Source: Candidatus Poribacteria bacterium (GTDB lineage: Bacteria; Abyssobacteria; SURF-5). From it: 23,245 nt of DNA. Shown one piece after another: positions 1 to 8,383 of this stretch. The notes under the pieces are model-generated. The model was not told the origin of the DNA. It saw only the letters and a list, made by a program, of their open reading frames with translations, and searched no databases. Numbering within the stretch: the stretch's first letter is position 1; each line of letters opens with the position of its first letter. The translations under genes were made by a program, and so were the position numbers. Location: positions 1 to 23,245 of the forward strand of contig JACRIR010000159.1 in NCBI GenBank assembly GCA_016215705.1. Reading direction: 5' to 3'.

Positions 1-184
1 ACTAGTACCGCTTTTCCTAAATAACATGCACTTAACTCGGCGACGTTCCCCCCTTTGCAAAGGGGGGAAGGGGGGATTTAAGACTCTTGTTTTCCAAGGA
101 TTTCTGCGACTTCCTAAATCCCCCTTTGTCCCCCTTTTTCAAGGGGGGAGCATTGCAACATTATTTAGGAGGCGCTCTACTAGT
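1..184. mobile_element. MITE-like non-coding element with terminal inverted repeats
   Basis: The first 24 bases (starting ACTAGTA, ending TCCTAAATAA) match the reverse complement of 161-184 at 19 of 24 positions, so the segment has terminal inverted repeats. Inside lie two C/G-run hairpin blocks in opposite orientation (46-80 and 115-150), both ending in a GGGGGATTTA-type stretch. There is no credible protein. This layout (about 180 bp, TIRs, nested palindromes, no coding) fits a miniature inverted-repeat element, inferred to be mobilised in trans. The left end coincides with the window edge, so the true boundary and any target-site duplication cannot be seen. It sits about 110 bp upstream of argD and could influence its transcription. 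Confidence 0.6.
46..69. repeat. Perfect 24-bp palindrome inside the MITE-like element
   Basis: TTCCCCCCTTTG is followed directly by its exact reverse complement, giving a 12-bp stem with no loop in DNA. An imperfect partner (C-run, CTTTTTCAA, G-run) lies at about 129-149. Such C/G-run palindromes can form cruciforms or strong RNA hairpins. Confidence 0.8.
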
Positions 185-244
185 CAGCGTCACAACTGCA
201 TTTGTGGGCTTTGACATGCGTTTTTATGCTGCTCACTTTCTGAA

Positions 245-276
245 TCATGAATTCTCATGAACTCCCGGGATTCATG
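245..276. promoter_or_regulatory. Possible operator: repeated TCATGAA motif upstream of argD
   Basis: TCATGAA occurs at 245-251 and again at 255-261, exactly 10 bp apart (one helical turn). The inverted form TTCATG follows at 271-276. ArgR boxes in other bacteria are AT-rich TGAAT/ATTCA palindromes; this cluster resembles them only loosely. A GGAG ribosome-binding site follows at 281-284. No convincing -35/-10 pair was found. The operator role is inferred from position and repetition alone. Confidence 0.25.
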
Positions 277-292
277 CGATGGAGCATCGTAG

Positions 293-1501
293 ATGAACTC
301 GAAACAGATAATACGAATGAATCACAAATACGTGATTGATACTTACGGCAAGCAGCGCTCTTTGGCGCTGGTAAAGGGGAAAGGCTCTCGAGTCTGGGAC
401 GCCGATGGGAATTCTTACCTGGACTTCCTCTCAGGGCTTGCAGTCAATGGCCTGGGGCACTGTCACCCGAAAGTGGTTCAGGCTCTCAAGAAGCAAGCCG
501 AGACTCTCATACATGTCTCAAACCTTTACTACAACGAGCCACAAGTCTTGCTCGCCGAGCGCCTTGTCAGGAATTCCTTCGCCTCGAAATGCTTTTTCTG
601 CAACAGCGGCGCCGAAGCAAACGAAGGGGCGATAAAGCTTGCTCGAAAATGGGGGCATACAGTCGGCAACGGCATCGGCATTGTGACGCTAAAAAGGTCA
701 TTCCACGGCCGCACCATCGCCACGATAACGGCCACGGGGCAGGAAAAATTTCAGAGGAATTTTCATCCGTTGGTCGAGGGTTTCAAGTACGCGGCGCTCA
801 ACGACCTGGCGTCGATTGAAGCCGTGCTCGAAGACACCGACTGCGCCATAATGTTCGAGCTGGTGCAGGCCGAGGGCGGCATACACGTCGCGACCGGGGA
901 TTTCGTAAAGGGAATACGAAAGCTTTGCGACGAACGCAACCTGCTCCTCATCCTCGATGAGGTTCAGACGGGCATGGGGCGCACAGGCAGGTTGTTCGCT
1001 TATCAGCATTACGGCATCAAACCTGATATTATCACGTTGGCAAAATCGCTCGCGGGGGGAGTGCCGATGGGCGCAATGCTCGCCGGGCCGAAAGTCGCTG
1101 ACATATTCCAGCCGGGTGATCATGCAAGCACGTTCGGCGGGAACCCGCTTGCCTCGGCGGCGGCTCTCGCAACGGTTTCGGTCATGACCGCCGATGGGTT
1201 CCTCAAGAACGTCCGTGCCCTCTCAAAATACCTCTTTGCGGACATTCGGAAGATAGCGCAAAGACACGGTTTTGTCAGGGAAGTCCGCGGGCTCGGCATG
1301 CTCATAGGAATAGAGTTCGATGGGCCGGTGAAAAACGCTGTCAGCGATTGCCTTAAACGCGGGCTCATTGTGGGCACGGCCGGCGAAAACGTCATGCGGC
1401 TGCTGCCACCCTTGACTGCCACAAAAAAGGAAATCGACGAGGCTCTTGCCGTCATCGAAGCGGTTCTGGAGAAATTCGAGAATGAAAGCGCTAAAACATA
1501 A
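293..1501 (+). CDS. argD: Acetylornithine aminotransferase (ArgD)
   Basis: This PLP-dependent class-III aminotransferase interconverts N-acetylglutamate 5-semialdehyde and N2-acetylornithine, using glutamate, in cytosolic arginine synthesis. The 402-residue length is typical. Visible family motifs are NSGAEANEGAIKLARKW (about 104-120), the LDEVQTGMGRTG segment (221-232) whose Asp contacts the PLP ring nitrogen, and the Schiff-base lysine in TLAKSLAGG (Lys251). The ATG at 293 is preceded by GGAG at 281-284. A second ATG at 317 is possible but has a poorer site. The 3' end overlaps argF by 20 nt, which suggests translational coupling. ArgD enzymes often also serve as DapC in lysine synthesis. 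argB, argC and argJ are not in the window; they may lie upstream or elsewhere. Confidence 0.95.
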   Translation: MNSKQIIRMNHKYVIDTYGKQRSLALVKGKGSRVWDADGNSYLDFLSGLAVNGLGHCHPKVVQALKKQAETLIHVSNLYYNEPQVLLAERLVRNSFASKCFFCNSGAEANEGAIKLARKWGHTVGNGIGIVTLKRSFHGRTIATITATGQEKFQRNFHPLVEGFKYAALNDLASIEAVLEDTDCAIMFELVQAEGGIHVATGDFVKGIRKLCDERNLLLILDEVQTGMGRTGRLFAYQHYGIKPDIITLAKSLAGGVPMGAMLAGPKVADIFQPGDHASTFGGNPLASAAALATVSVMTADGFLKNVRALSKYLFADIRKIAQRHGFVREVRGLGMLIGIEFDGPVKNAVSDCLKRGLIVGTAGENVMRLLPPLTATKKEIDEALAVIEAVLEKFENESAKT

Positions 1502-2411
1502 AGACCTGATCTCAATTCTTGATCTGACGGTCGAGGAAATTCAAGAAATACTGTCCCTCGCCGCCACTTTGAAACAGCGACTGGCGAAGAACATGCACTT
1601 TACGCCGCTTGCCGGCAAGACGCTCGCCATGATCTTCGAGAAGCCGAGTCTGCGCACACGCGTTACGTTCGAGACAGGCATGACCCAACTGGGCGGCCAC
1701 GCGATTTTTCTCGGGCCCAGCGAGATCAGCCTGGGTGTTCGCGAAAGTGTTGCCGACGCGGCAAGGAACCTCGAGCGATGGGTCAACGGGATAATGGCGC
1801 GAACGTTCTCCCATCAGACCGTCGTAGATTTGGCCAGAGAAGCATCAATTCCCGTCATAAATGGTTTGACTGACAGACTGCATCCCTGTCAGGTTCTAAG
1901 CGATTGCCTCACAGTACAGGAAAAGCTGGGCTTGCTTTCCGGCGTGAAAGTTGCTTTCCTGGGCGACGGCAACAACGTCGCGCATTCATGGATCAATGCG
2001 GCCGCGCGGCTGGGGATGAATCTTTCGATAGCGTGCCCGCCGGGCTATGAACCGCTGTCGGAAATTGTCCGCGAAGGTCAGACGGCGGCCGACTCGACAA
2101 TTCTGGTAACCAACGAAGTCGCCGAGGCGCTCGACGGCGCCGATGTGGTATACACCGACGTCTGGACCAGCATGGGACAGGAAAACGAAGCCGAAAAACG
2201 GCGAACAGCCTTTGCGCCTTACCAGTTGAATAAGGCTGCGCTGGCGCTGGCGCGTCCGAACGCCCTCGTGATGCATTGCCTGCCCGCGCACCGCAATGAA
2301 GAGATTACTGACGATGTGATCGACGGACCGCAGTCGATAGTCTATGACCAGGCCGAAAACCGGCTCCACGTTCAGAAGGCCATATTGACGTTGCTCATGG
2401 GAGAACAATAA
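1482..2411 (+). CDS. argF: Ornithine carbamoyltransferase (ArgF)
   Basis: The enzyme joins carbamoyl phosphate and ornithine to give citrulline. From the ATG at 1482 the protein has 309 residues, the usual OTC length. It shows the carbamoyl-phosphate loop as SLRTR (56-60, in place of the commoner STRTR), HPCQ (134-137), DVWTSMGQE (226-234), a region that binds ornithine in the family, and HCLPAHR (265-271) with the catalytic cysteine. A longer reading from 1446 adds 12 residues that are only the argD tail in another frame, so 1482 is preferred. The start lies inside argD, so expression is probably coupled. HCLP, as opposed to aspartate-transcarbamoylase motifs, supports OTC. An acetylornithine- or succinylornithine-specific variant is less likely but not excluded by sequence alone. 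Confidence 0.95.
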   Translation: MKALKHKDLISILDLTVEEIQEILSLAATLKQRLAKNMHFTPLAGKTLAMIFEKPSLRTRVTFETGMTQLGGHAIFLGPSEISLGVRESVADAARNLERWVNGIMARTFSHQTVVDLAREASIPVINGLTDRLHPCQVLSDCLTVQEKLGLLSGVKVAFLGDGNNVAHSWINAAARLGMNLSIACPPGYEPLSEIVREGQTAADSTILVTNEVAEALDGADVVYTDVWTSMGQENEAEKRRTAFAPYQLNKAALALARPNALVMHCLPAHRNEEITDDVIDGPQSIVYDQAENRLHVQKAILTLLMGEQ

Positions 2412-2455
2412 GTAGGCGAAAGCGGGGCGCGAAGGGAGATTTAAGAGAAGGGAAA

Positions 2456-3658
2456 ATGAAAAAGAACGTCAAGAAAATCGTCCTCGCATATTCCGGTGGA
2501 CTCGATACGTCCGCCATTCTCAGGTGGCTGATTGACAACTACAACGCAGAGGTAATCGCATTCACCGCAGACCTCGGCCAGGGCGAGGAACTCGAGCCGC
2601 TTCACGAAAAGGCGCGCAAGACCGGCGCAAGCAAGATTTACATCGAGGACGCCAAAGAGGAGTTCGTTCGCGATTTTGTGTTTCCCGCGCTCAAGGCGAA
2701 TCTCGTCTACGAGGGGACGTATCTCCTCGGGACATCGATCGCGCGCCCGCTCATTGCGAAAAAACAAATCGAAGTGGCTCGCCGCGAGAACGCCGACGCG
2801 GTGGCCCACGGCGCGACCGGCAAGGGAAACGACCAGGTGCGCTTCGAGCTCACTTACTTTGCCTTCGAGCCACAGATAACGGTCATTGCGCCATGGCGCG
2901 AATGGACATTCAAGTCGCGAACCGACCTGATTACATATTCACGCGATTGTGGCATCCCAATCACCGTTACCGAAGAAAAGCCTTATAGCAGCGACCGAAA
3001 CCTTTTTCATATCAGCTACGAGGGCGGAATCCTCGAGGACCCATGGAACCCACCGCCCGCTGACATGTTTCTCCTGACAGTCGCTCCTGAGCGCGCGCCG
3101 GATAAGTCGACCTTTATCGAAGTGGAATTCGAAAAAGGTGTCCCTATTGCGGTCGACGGGAAGCGCCTGGGACCGGTCGAGTTGTTGACCAGTCTCAACG
3201 AGATTGCGGGAAAAAACGGTATCGGGCGCGTGGATATGGTCGAAAACAGGTTCGTCGGCATGAAATCGCGCGGTGTGTATGAGACTCCCGGCGGAACCAT
3301 CCTGCACGTTGCGCATCGAGCGCTCGAATCGATTACGCTCGACCGTGAGATCATGCACCTGAGGGATTCCCTTGTTCCACGCTACGCGGAACTGGTGTAC
3401 TACGGCTTCTGGTTTGCTCCCGAGACGGAGTTGATGCGAAAAATAGTCGATGAAACTCAACAAAGCGTTTCCGGCGTTGTCCGGCTGAAGCTGTATAAAG
3501 GTAATTGCACCGTCGCCGGCCGCAAGTCGCCGCGGTCGCTCTATCATCCGGATTTCGCCACCTTCGAGCGCGAGACCGTTTACAATCAGGCTGACGCCGA
3601 GGGCTTTATCCGTCTGAACGCCCTCCGGCTACGCATCCGGGCTATGCTCGGAAAATAG
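2456..3658 (+). CDS. argG: Argininosuccinate synthase (ArgG)
   Basis: The enzyme condenses citrulline and aspartate with ATP to form argininosuccinate, AMP and PPi. At 400 residues it has the bacterial type-1 length. The N-terminal PP-loop AYSGGLDTS (11-19) binds ATP, and [14 protein letters not shown] (118-131) is the diagnostic ASS signature. The ATG at 2456 follows a purine-rich AGAAGGG ribosome-binding site. It starts 44 nt after argF and ends 15 nt before argH, consistent with one operon. No irregular residues were noticed. Confidence 0.97.
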   Translation: MKKNVKKIVLAYSGGLDTSAILRWLIDNYNAEVIAFTADLGQGEELEPLHEKARKTGASKIYIEDAKEEFVRDFVFPALKANLVYEGTYLLGTSIARPLIAKKQIEVARRENADAVAHGATGKGNDQVRFELTYFAFEPQITVIAPWREWTFKSRTDLITYSRDCGIPITVTEEKPYSSDRNLFHISYEGGILEDPWNPPPADMFLLTVAPERAPDKSTFIEVEFEKGVPIAVDGKRLGPVELLTSLNEIAGKNGIGRVDMVENRFVGMKSRGVYETPGGTILHVAHRALESITLDREIMHLRDSLVPRYAELVYYGFWFAPETELMRKIVDETQQSVSGVVRLKLYKGNCTVAGRKSPRSLYHPDFATFERETVYNQADAEGFIRLNALRLRIRAMLGK

Positions 3659-3673
3659 AGAAAGGCAGCGACT

Positions 3674-5059
3674 ATGCCGAAAAAGCAATGGGGGGGAAGA
3701 TTCCGCAAAGAACAGGACCGTCTGGCGCTCTTGTACACCGAGTCCGTCTCGTTTGACTGGCGGCTGTATCCATATGATATTGCAGGGAGCGTTGCCTATG
3801 CGCAAATGCTCGCCCATTGCGGCATCGTCAAGAAAACCGAATCGGGAAAGATAATCAGCGCGCTGCTTGAGATTGATAAAGAGATTGTCGAAGGCAGATT
3901 CACATTCGAGCTCGAGCTTGAAGATATTCACACCAACATCGAGGCGGCGCTCGTGAAAAAGATAGGCGCCGACGTTGCCGGCAAGCTTCATACCGGTCGC
4001 AGTCGCAACGACCAGGTCGCTCTCGACATGCGGATGTATATCCGCGACCAGACATTTTCCATCATCGCTCTTATTGACGAATTCCAGAAGGCGCTCGTGA
4101 AGCTGGCCGAGGACAACTCCGAAGTCATTATGCCCGGCTTCACCCACATGCAGCACGCCCAGCCCGTCCTGTTTGCGCATCACATGCTCGCGTACTACGA
4201 AATGCTGACCCGCGACAGAAACAGGTTTGCCGACTGCTATCACACAACCAATGTGATGCCGCTCGGCTCTGCGGCGCTGGCCGGCACAAGCTTTTCCATC
4301 AACCGCGCAATGGTCGCAAAAGAGCTCGACTTCGATAGCGTCTCCCGAAACAGCATGGATGCCGTAGCCGACCGTGATTTCCTCATCGTGTTCCTTTCCG
4401 CGTGCGCCATACTCATGACGCATATATCGCGGCTCAGCGAGGAACTCATAATCTGGTCGTCTCCCGAATTTAGGTTCATCGAGATCGACGATGCGTTCGC
4501 GACCGGTTCAAGCATCATGCCCCAGAAAAAGAACCCCGATGTCGCCGAGCTCGCCCGTGGGAAAGCGGCGCGCGTGAACGGCAACCTCATGATTCTCCTC
4601 GGGCTTATGAAGGGCCTGCCGCTCACGTATAACCGAGACATGCAAGAGGACAAGCCGTGCGTGTTCGATTCCGCCGACGTGGTGATGAACACCCTTCGCG
4701 TCTTTGCGCCCATGATGACGAGCCTCACGGTCTACGGGGATCGCATGGAGGAGATGTGTCGCTCCGGATTCCTCAACGCCACCGATTTGGCCGACTATCT
4801 GGTGAAGAAGGGGATGTCATTCCGGGAGGCGCACGGGGTTGTGGGCAAGATCGTCACCCACTGTCTCGAAAATATCCTTGCGCTCGAAGACCTTCCTCTC
4901 GAAACGTTGCGCAACTTCTCGCCGCTTTTCGACCAAGACGTTTCCGGCGCGCTCGATCTGAACAATGTGGTCAACTCTCGCCGCGTTGTCGGCGGCACGG
5001 CGCGGGCCAACGTCCTACGGGAAATCAGAAGAGCTAAGAGAGAACTTGGAATACAATAA
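3674..5059 (+). CDS. argH: Argininosuccinate lyase (ArgH)
   Basis: The enzyme cleaves argininosuccinate to arginine and fumarate, the last step of the pathway. It has 461 residues, typical of the aspartase/fumarase superfamily member. HTGRSRND (106-113) and the GFTHMQHAQP segment (155-164) are substrate-binding and catalytic regions. GSSIMPQKKNP (278-288) is the superfamily signature loop carrying the catalytic serine. The start is preceded by GAGAAAGG. It closes the D-F-G-H run; the next gene lies about 100 nt away beyond a heptad-repeat array, so read-through is possible but unproven. Confidence 0.97.
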   Translation: MPKKQWGGRFRKEQDRLALLYTESVSFDWRLYPYDIAGSVAYAQMLAHCGIVKKTESGKIISALLEIDKEIVEGRFTFELELEDIHTNIEAALVKKIGADVAGKLHTGRSRNDQVALDMRMYIRDQTFSIIALIDEFQKALVKLAEDNSEVIMPGFTHMQHAQPVLFAHHMLAYYEMLTRDRNRFADCYHTTNVMPLGSAALAGTSFSINRAMVAKELDFDSVSRNSMDAVADRDFLIVFLSACAILMTHISRLSEELIIWSSPEFRFIEIDDAFATGSSIMPQKKNPDVAELARGKAARVNGNLMILLGLMKGLPLTYNRDMQEDKPCVFDSADVVMNTLRVFAPMMTSLTVYGDRMEEMCRSGFLNATDLADYLVKKGMSFREAHGVVGKIVTHCLENILALEDLPLETLRNFSPLFDQDVSGALDLNNVVNSRRVVGGTARANVLREIRRAKRELGIQ

Positions 5060-5080
5060 TAGACGAAAGAAATAGGTCCG

Positions 5081-5139
5081 CTAACCGTCACCTTTGAACC
5101 GTGAACCGTGAAACCTAATGTGTGAACTGTGAACTGTAG
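5081..5139 (+). repeat. Heptad array, class A (AACCGTG/AACTGTG)
   Basis: Degenerate tandem units of seven bases, such as TGAACCG repeated and later TGAACTG repeated, fill most of the argH-maoC gap. On the + strand, the sense of the downstream gene, the units read AACYGTG. Stop codons (TGA) occur in every frame because seven is coprime to three. The array ends about 10 nt before the AGAGGAGA ribosome-binding site of the next gene. Confidence 0.75.
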
Positions 5140-5163
5140 ATTTTCTTAGAGGAGAAACAGACA

Positions 5164-5625
5164 ATGGCTAGGACAGTTATCAAGGGGTTGGACAATTTGA
5201 AGGCTCTGAAAGGGAAGGAACTCGGCGTAAGCGAGTGGCATACGGTCACCCAGGACGAAATCAACAAATTCGCCGAGGCCACACACGATCACCAATGGAT
5301 TCACGTCGACCTTGAACGGTGCAAGAAGGAGTCGCCCTGGGGACAGACTATTGCGCACGGCTACTACACTCTCTCGCTTGCGCCCTATTTGCTTGGCCAG
5401 ATCATGTCGGTTGAAGGCGTGCAGATGGGCGTCAACTACGGCATCAACAAACTCCGCTTCCCGACCGCCGTCAAGGTCGGCAAAAGGGTTCGTGCTCGCG
5501 CCGAGCTTGCCGACGTAGAAGACGTCGCCAACGGAGTACAGGGCACCATCCGGGTCACCTTCGAGATTGATGGCGAACAGAAACCGGCTTGCGTCGCCGA
5601 AGTGGTCTATCGCTATTTTGGATAA
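5164..5625 (+). CDS. MaoC-like (R)-specific enoyl-CoA hydratase
   Basis: This 153-residue single-hotdog-fold protein of the MaoC dehydratase family has the hydratase-2 motif FAEATHDHQWIHVD (36-49). Asp42 and His47 match the catalytic Asp/His pair that hydrates trans-2-enoyl-CoA, and GQTIAHGYYTLSL follows as usual. Proteins of this size act as homodimers on short- to medium-chain enoyl-CoAs, in beta-oxidation or in PHA and lipid supply. The ATG at 5164 has a clear AGAGGAGA site. Neighbours do not define a pathway: argH lies upstream and a diiron protein downstream. The exact acyl substrate cannot be read from sequence. Confidence 0.85.
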   Translation: MARTVIKGLDNLKALKGKELGVSEWHTVTQDEINKFAEATHDHQWIHVDLERCKKESPWGQTIAHGYYTLSLAPYLLGQIMSVEGVQMGVNYGINKLRFPTAVKVGKRVRARAELADVEDVANGVQGTIRVTFEIDGEQKPACVAEVVYRYFG

Positions 5626-5705
5626 GGATTCCTGCCGCAAAGACGCAAGAATCGCAAGGAAAGAAGTGAAGAGATGCGGAATAAGACTGATTTCAATTCA
5701 AGACA

Positions 5706-5832
5706 GGAAGTCCGAATAATAAAGAGATCGGTCGCTCGCAGGATTCACCTCGTTCGTGATTAACTCTTGAGTAGCGGCCATACCGGGCTCGTGCCATTAT
5801 CAATAGCAATAGCAACGGATAGTCGGACTTCC
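5706..5832. repeat. Spaced 10-bp inverted repeat in the maoC-rubrerythrin gap
   Basis: GGAAGTCCGA at 5706-5715 is the exact reverse complement of TCGGACTTCC at 5823-5832, enclosing about 107 bp. The gap also begins with a CGCAA-rich stretch (about 5636-5660). The pairing could be a folded leader or a relic of a small inserted element. Nothing coding was found between 5626 and 5863. Confidence 0.4.
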
Positions 5833-5863
5833 GGTAGGACTTCAAGAAGGAGGAACATACGGA

Positions 5864-6322
5864 ATGGCAAATAGCAACTTCACGCCGCGCCAGATACTCA
5901 ATCGCGCGATCGGCAAAGAGAATGAAGCAAAAATGATGTATGAGATATACTCCGAAAAGGTCGAGGACCCGCGCAGCAAGAAGCTACTTAAGGAGCTTGC
6001 ACAGGAGGAGCTTGGGCACAAACGTGCGCTTGAGAGAATCGACCCCGACCATCCCGGCGCGTTCAAGTGCCCCACAATCTCGAGCACTGAGTTCAGCGAT
6101 TTCTCGAGCAGGCCGGAAATTTCGAAAGAGTCCACGATGCAGGAAGTCCTCCGTTATGCAATCGCCGAGGAACAGGACGCATTCAATTACTATACTTCGC
6201 TGACTGACTATGCCTCGGACAAGAAGCTGCATGACGTGCTCTGTAAATTGGCCGCCGAAGAGAAGGCGCACAAGCAGAAACTGGAACGCATGTACGACGA
6301 TATGTTCCAGCCGGAGAACTGA
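5864..6322 (+). CDS. Ferritin-like (rubrerythrin-type) diiron protein
   Basis: This 152-residue, mostly helical protein has two E...ExxH half-sites. In the first, Glu19 is followed by EELGHK (Glu49, His52). In the second, AEEQDAFNYY (around 102) is followed by EEKAHK (Glu133, His136). This is the diiron pattern of the rubrerythrin/ferritin-like superfamily. It lacks the C-terminal rubredoxin domain of classical rubrerythrin, so electrons for peroxide reduction would come from a separate donor; iron storage or sensing are alternatives. The ATG at 5864 has a strong AAGAAGGAGGAA site. A glutaredoxin downstream is compatible with an oxidative-stress grouping, but a repeat element separates the two genes. 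Confidence 0.85.
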   Translation: MANSNFTPRQILNRAIGKENEAKMMYEIYSEKVEDPRSKKLLKELAQEELGHKRALERIDPDHPGAFKCPTISSTEFSDFSSRPEISKESTMQEVLRYAIAEEQDAFNYYTSLTDYASDKKLHDVLCKLAAEEKAHKQKLERMYDDMFQPEN

Positions 6323-6354
6323 AGCAGCGTCCATCCGCATTGCTAACTGTCAAT

Positions 6355-6520
6355 CTCTTGAATTTGTGTCGTGATTTCTCGCGATGCCTTGCATGGCAAT
6401 CACACGGGCGCAATGAATTGCGCCCCTACAGGCATAAATCAAGAAACGCTGTAGGGACGCGATTCATCGCGCCCAGTGTGCGTTGTTTGGTTGCGGCTAT
6501 GCCGCGCTGTGGTTCGCTTT
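6355..6520. repeat. REP/BIME-like intergenic repeat, copy 1
   Basis: The core at 6401-6480 contains two near-perfect 20-nt palindromes in inverted order (6406-6425 and 6455-6474). Each is flanked on the inner side by the tetranucleotide GTAG (minus strand at 6426-6429, plus strand at 6451-6454), and the pair is enclosed by CACAC/GTGTG. GTAG plus an imperfect palindrome is the hallmark of REP sequences mobilised by RAYT transposases, and two inverted units form a BIME. The outer flanks, such as TCTTGAATTTGTG on the left and GTTGTTTGGTTGCGG on the right, recur inverted at 14981-15205, so the repeated unit is larger than the palindromes. Confidence 0.7.
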
Positions 6521-6533
6521 GTTCTTTTGGTTC

Positions 6534-6555
6534 AATCCAAAATCCAAAATCTAAG
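6534..6555 (+). repeat. Heptad array, class B (AATCCAA)
   Basis: Three consecutive units AATCCAA, AATCCAA and AATCTAA lie just upstream of the GGGAGGG ribosome-binding site of the glutaredoxin gene, on that gene's sense strand. Confidence 0.75.
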
Positions 6556-6576
6556 ATAACTTGGGAGGGATACTCA

Positions 6577-6816
6577 ATGCTCGAACTCTATCAAAAGGAA
6601 GGCTGCCCCTTCTGCCAGAAAGTCCGCCGGAAACTGACCGAACTGGACCTCGATTATATCTGCCGCAATGTGCGTGACGGCGGCAGCAAGAAGGAAGCGA
6701 TGCTGGAAAAGCTCGGCGGCCAAGTGCAGGTACCGTTCCTGATTGACACGATCAAGGGTGTCAGTATGTACGAGTCCGATGACATAAACGCGTATCTCGA
6801 AAAGAACTATTCATAG
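6577..6816 (+). CDS. Small glutaredoxin
   Basis: This 79-residue thioredoxin-fold protein has the redox motif CPFC at residues 10-13 and the cis-proline QVPFLID at about 51-57, followed by a C-terminal helix. It is close to the minimal glutaredoxin length. It is expected to reduce disulfides or glutathione mixed disulfides in the cytoplasm. The ATG at 6577 has a clear GGGAGGG site and begins the conserved fold. The same frame is open upstream to 6340, but that part runs through repeat DNA and is rejected. The gene lies between two REP-like repeats and just after a heptad array. The CPFC dipeptide does not tell which electron donor is used. Confidence 0.88.
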   Translation: MLELYQKEGCPFCQKVRRKLTELDLDYICRNVRDGGSKKEAMLEKLGGQVQVPFLIDTIKGVSMYESDDINAYLEKNYS

Positions 6817-6921
6817 CCGAATCTGACTCACTGCGAAAAATTGCAGGCCATGCGCGCGAAGAGCGCCAGCAAGACGGCCTACCCACGACACAGCCGGGAA
6901 GAACAGGCATTGAATCGCATA

Positions 6922-6944
6922 TGGGCGAACCTTGTGTTCGCCCA
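6922..6944. repeat. REP-like hairpin, diverged third copy
   Basis: TGGGCGAAC pairs perfectly with GTTCGCCCA across a five-base loop (CTTGT). The following AATTGTTTGGTGGC resembles GTTGTTTGGTTGCGG, which flanks the palindromes in copies 1 and 2, linking this site to the same family. It lies downstream of the glutaredoxin gene and could also act as a weak terminator, although no T-run follows. Confidence 0.55.
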
Positions 6945-6972
6945 AATTGTTTGGTGGCAAAGAGAGCCATAA

Positions 6973-7000
6973 TTGACAAGCATTCAGTTTGTGATAATAT
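6973..7000 (+). promoter_or_regulatory. Sigma-70-like promoter before the GlpA-like gene
   Basis: A perfect -35 TTGACA (6973-6978) is followed after 14 to 16 bases by GATAAT/TAATAT within 6993-7000. A -10 at 6995-7000 would start transcription near 7007, the predicted ATG, giving an almost leaderless message. No Shine-Dalgarno sequence is visible before 7007. The -10 spacing is slightly short. Confidence 0.45.
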
Positions 7001-7006
7001 GAGCGC

Positions 7007-8383
7007 ATGACCGGAATGAGTCAGAAGGTCTATGATGTGGCCGTTATCGGCGGAGGCGTAGTCGGCTGCGCCGTGCTGAGGGCGTTCACGCTGGCAGGTC
7101 TCAAGTGCGTGTTGCTTGAGCGGGGCGCTGACATTTTGAGCGGCGCCAGCAAGGGGAACAGCGCGATCCTCCACACCGGATTCGACGCCCCGCCGGGCAG
7201 CCTCGAGCATAAATGCGTCCAAGAAGGCTGCAAAGAATACCTGGAAATCCACGAACGCCTAAATCTCCCCCTTGTGCGAAGCTCAGCTCTGGTGGTAGCC
7301 TGGACGGAAGAGCAATTTCGGAGTCTGCCCGACATTGTTGAGAAGGCTCACAAAAATGGCGTCGCAGACGTTACTCAGATAGCTCTTGAAGACCTGTACG
7401 GCAGGGAGACAAACCTATCGGCCGGCGCCAAGGGAGCGGTGCTCGTCCCTGGTGAAAGCTATATCGATCCGTGGTCCGCGCCTCTGGCGTATGCTCATCA
7501 GGCGCTGGCGAACGGAGCAGACATATTTGCTCTCAGCGAAGTGCAGCGTGGAGAGTTTGACGCTGGCCATTGGAAGCTCATGACACCCGGCGGTCTTTTC
7601 AAAGCCGGCGTCGTCATAAATTGCGCGGGAAACTTTGGGGACATAGTGGAGGCCATTAACCGTCCCAGTGCTTTCCGCATAACTCCACGAAAGGGTCAGT
7701 TCCTGGTATACGACAAGCCTGCCGCTGACCTTCTTCAGTGTATCATACTTCCAGTTCCTACAAAACGAACCAAGGGAGTGGTTGTCTTCCGAACTGTCTT
7801 CGGAAAGGTTGTCGTTGGACCTACAGCTGAAGATCAGGAAGACCGCGAACTCGCCGACGTCACGGAAAAGATGCTGCGCGATCTGAAGGCCAAAGGCGAA
7901 TCTATTATTCCGGGTCTGGCATCACATGAGATAATCGCTACGTATGCCGGCCTGCGACCTGCCACTCAATTCGACGACTATCAAATCGATGCGGACCGTG
8001 ATCGCCATTGGATCACGGTGGCCGGCATTCGGTCCACGGGACTTACAGCTTCTTTGGGAATTGCCAAACATGTGCTTGCGCTGTACGAAGAGAAACTTGG
8101 CAGGCTCAACCCCATTGACGAACCAGTCTGGACACCTGTGCCGAATCTGGCCGAACATCGGCCGAGGGCGTACCAGAAACCCGATGCGGGAGAACTCGTC
8201 TGCCTCTGCGAAATGGTCACCCGCAAGGAAATGGAAGACGCACTCTCCTCGTTGTTGCCGCCGGGTGACATGGGCGGTCTGAAGAGGAGAACCCGATGCA
8301 CGATGGGGCGGTGTCAGGGGTATTACTGTGGGCATAAAGTGGCGCAGTTGGCTCAGGGACGCCTCAAGGAGCCGTCACAATGA
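7007..8383 (+). CDS. GlpA-like FAD dehydrogenase with C-terminal [2Fe-2S] (BFD-like) domain
   Basis: This 458-residue protein of the DAO/glycerol-3-phosphate dehydrogenase type has the N-terminal FAD motif VIGGGVVG (13-20), a DAO core with GASKGNSAILHTGF (46-59), and a C-terminal BFD-like cysteine set (C399, C401, C431, C436; C441 close by) in CLCEMVT and CTMGRCQGYYC. This arrangement is known in anaerobic-type GlpA proteins (COG0579), which oxidise sn-glycerol 3-phosphate. L-2-hydroxyacid oxidation is the main alternative. The next gene overlaps by 4 nt (ATGA), and a glycerol-kinase-like gene follows, so a polyol-phosphate substrate is favoured. A second ATG at 7016 is possible. The promoter at 6973-7000 would give little or no leader. 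Confidence 0.85.
   Translation: MTGMSQKVYDVAVIGGGVVGCAVLRAFTLAGLKCVLLERGADILSGASKGNSAILHTGFDAPPGSLEHKCVQEGCKEYLEIHERLNLPLVRSSALVVAWTEEQFRSLPDIVEKAHKNGVADVTQIALEDLYGRETNLSAGAKGAVLVPGESYIDPWSAPLAYAHQALANGADIFALSEVQRGEFDAGHWKLMTPGGLFKAGVVINCAGNFGDIVEAINRPSAFRITPRKGQFLVYDKPAADLLQCIILPVPTKRTKGVVVFRTVFGKVVVGPTAEDQEDRELADVTEKMLRDLKAKGESIIPGLASHEIIATYAGLRPATQFDDYQIDADRDRHWITVAGIRSTGLTASLGIAKHVLALYEEKLGRLNPIDEPVWTPVPNLAEHRPRAYQKPDAGELVCLCEMVTRKEMEDALSSLLPPGDMGGLKRRTRCTMGRCQGYYCGHKVAQLAQGRLKEPSQ

Noticed and set aside
26-214. 62-codon frame at the window start
   Set aside because: It runs through the C/G palindromes of the MITE-like element and has no ribosome-binding site.
6340-6576. N-terminal extension of the glutaredoxin frame
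   Set aside because: It is encoded by the REP-like repeat and heptad array; the ATG at 6577 has a strong ribosome-binding site and begins the fold.
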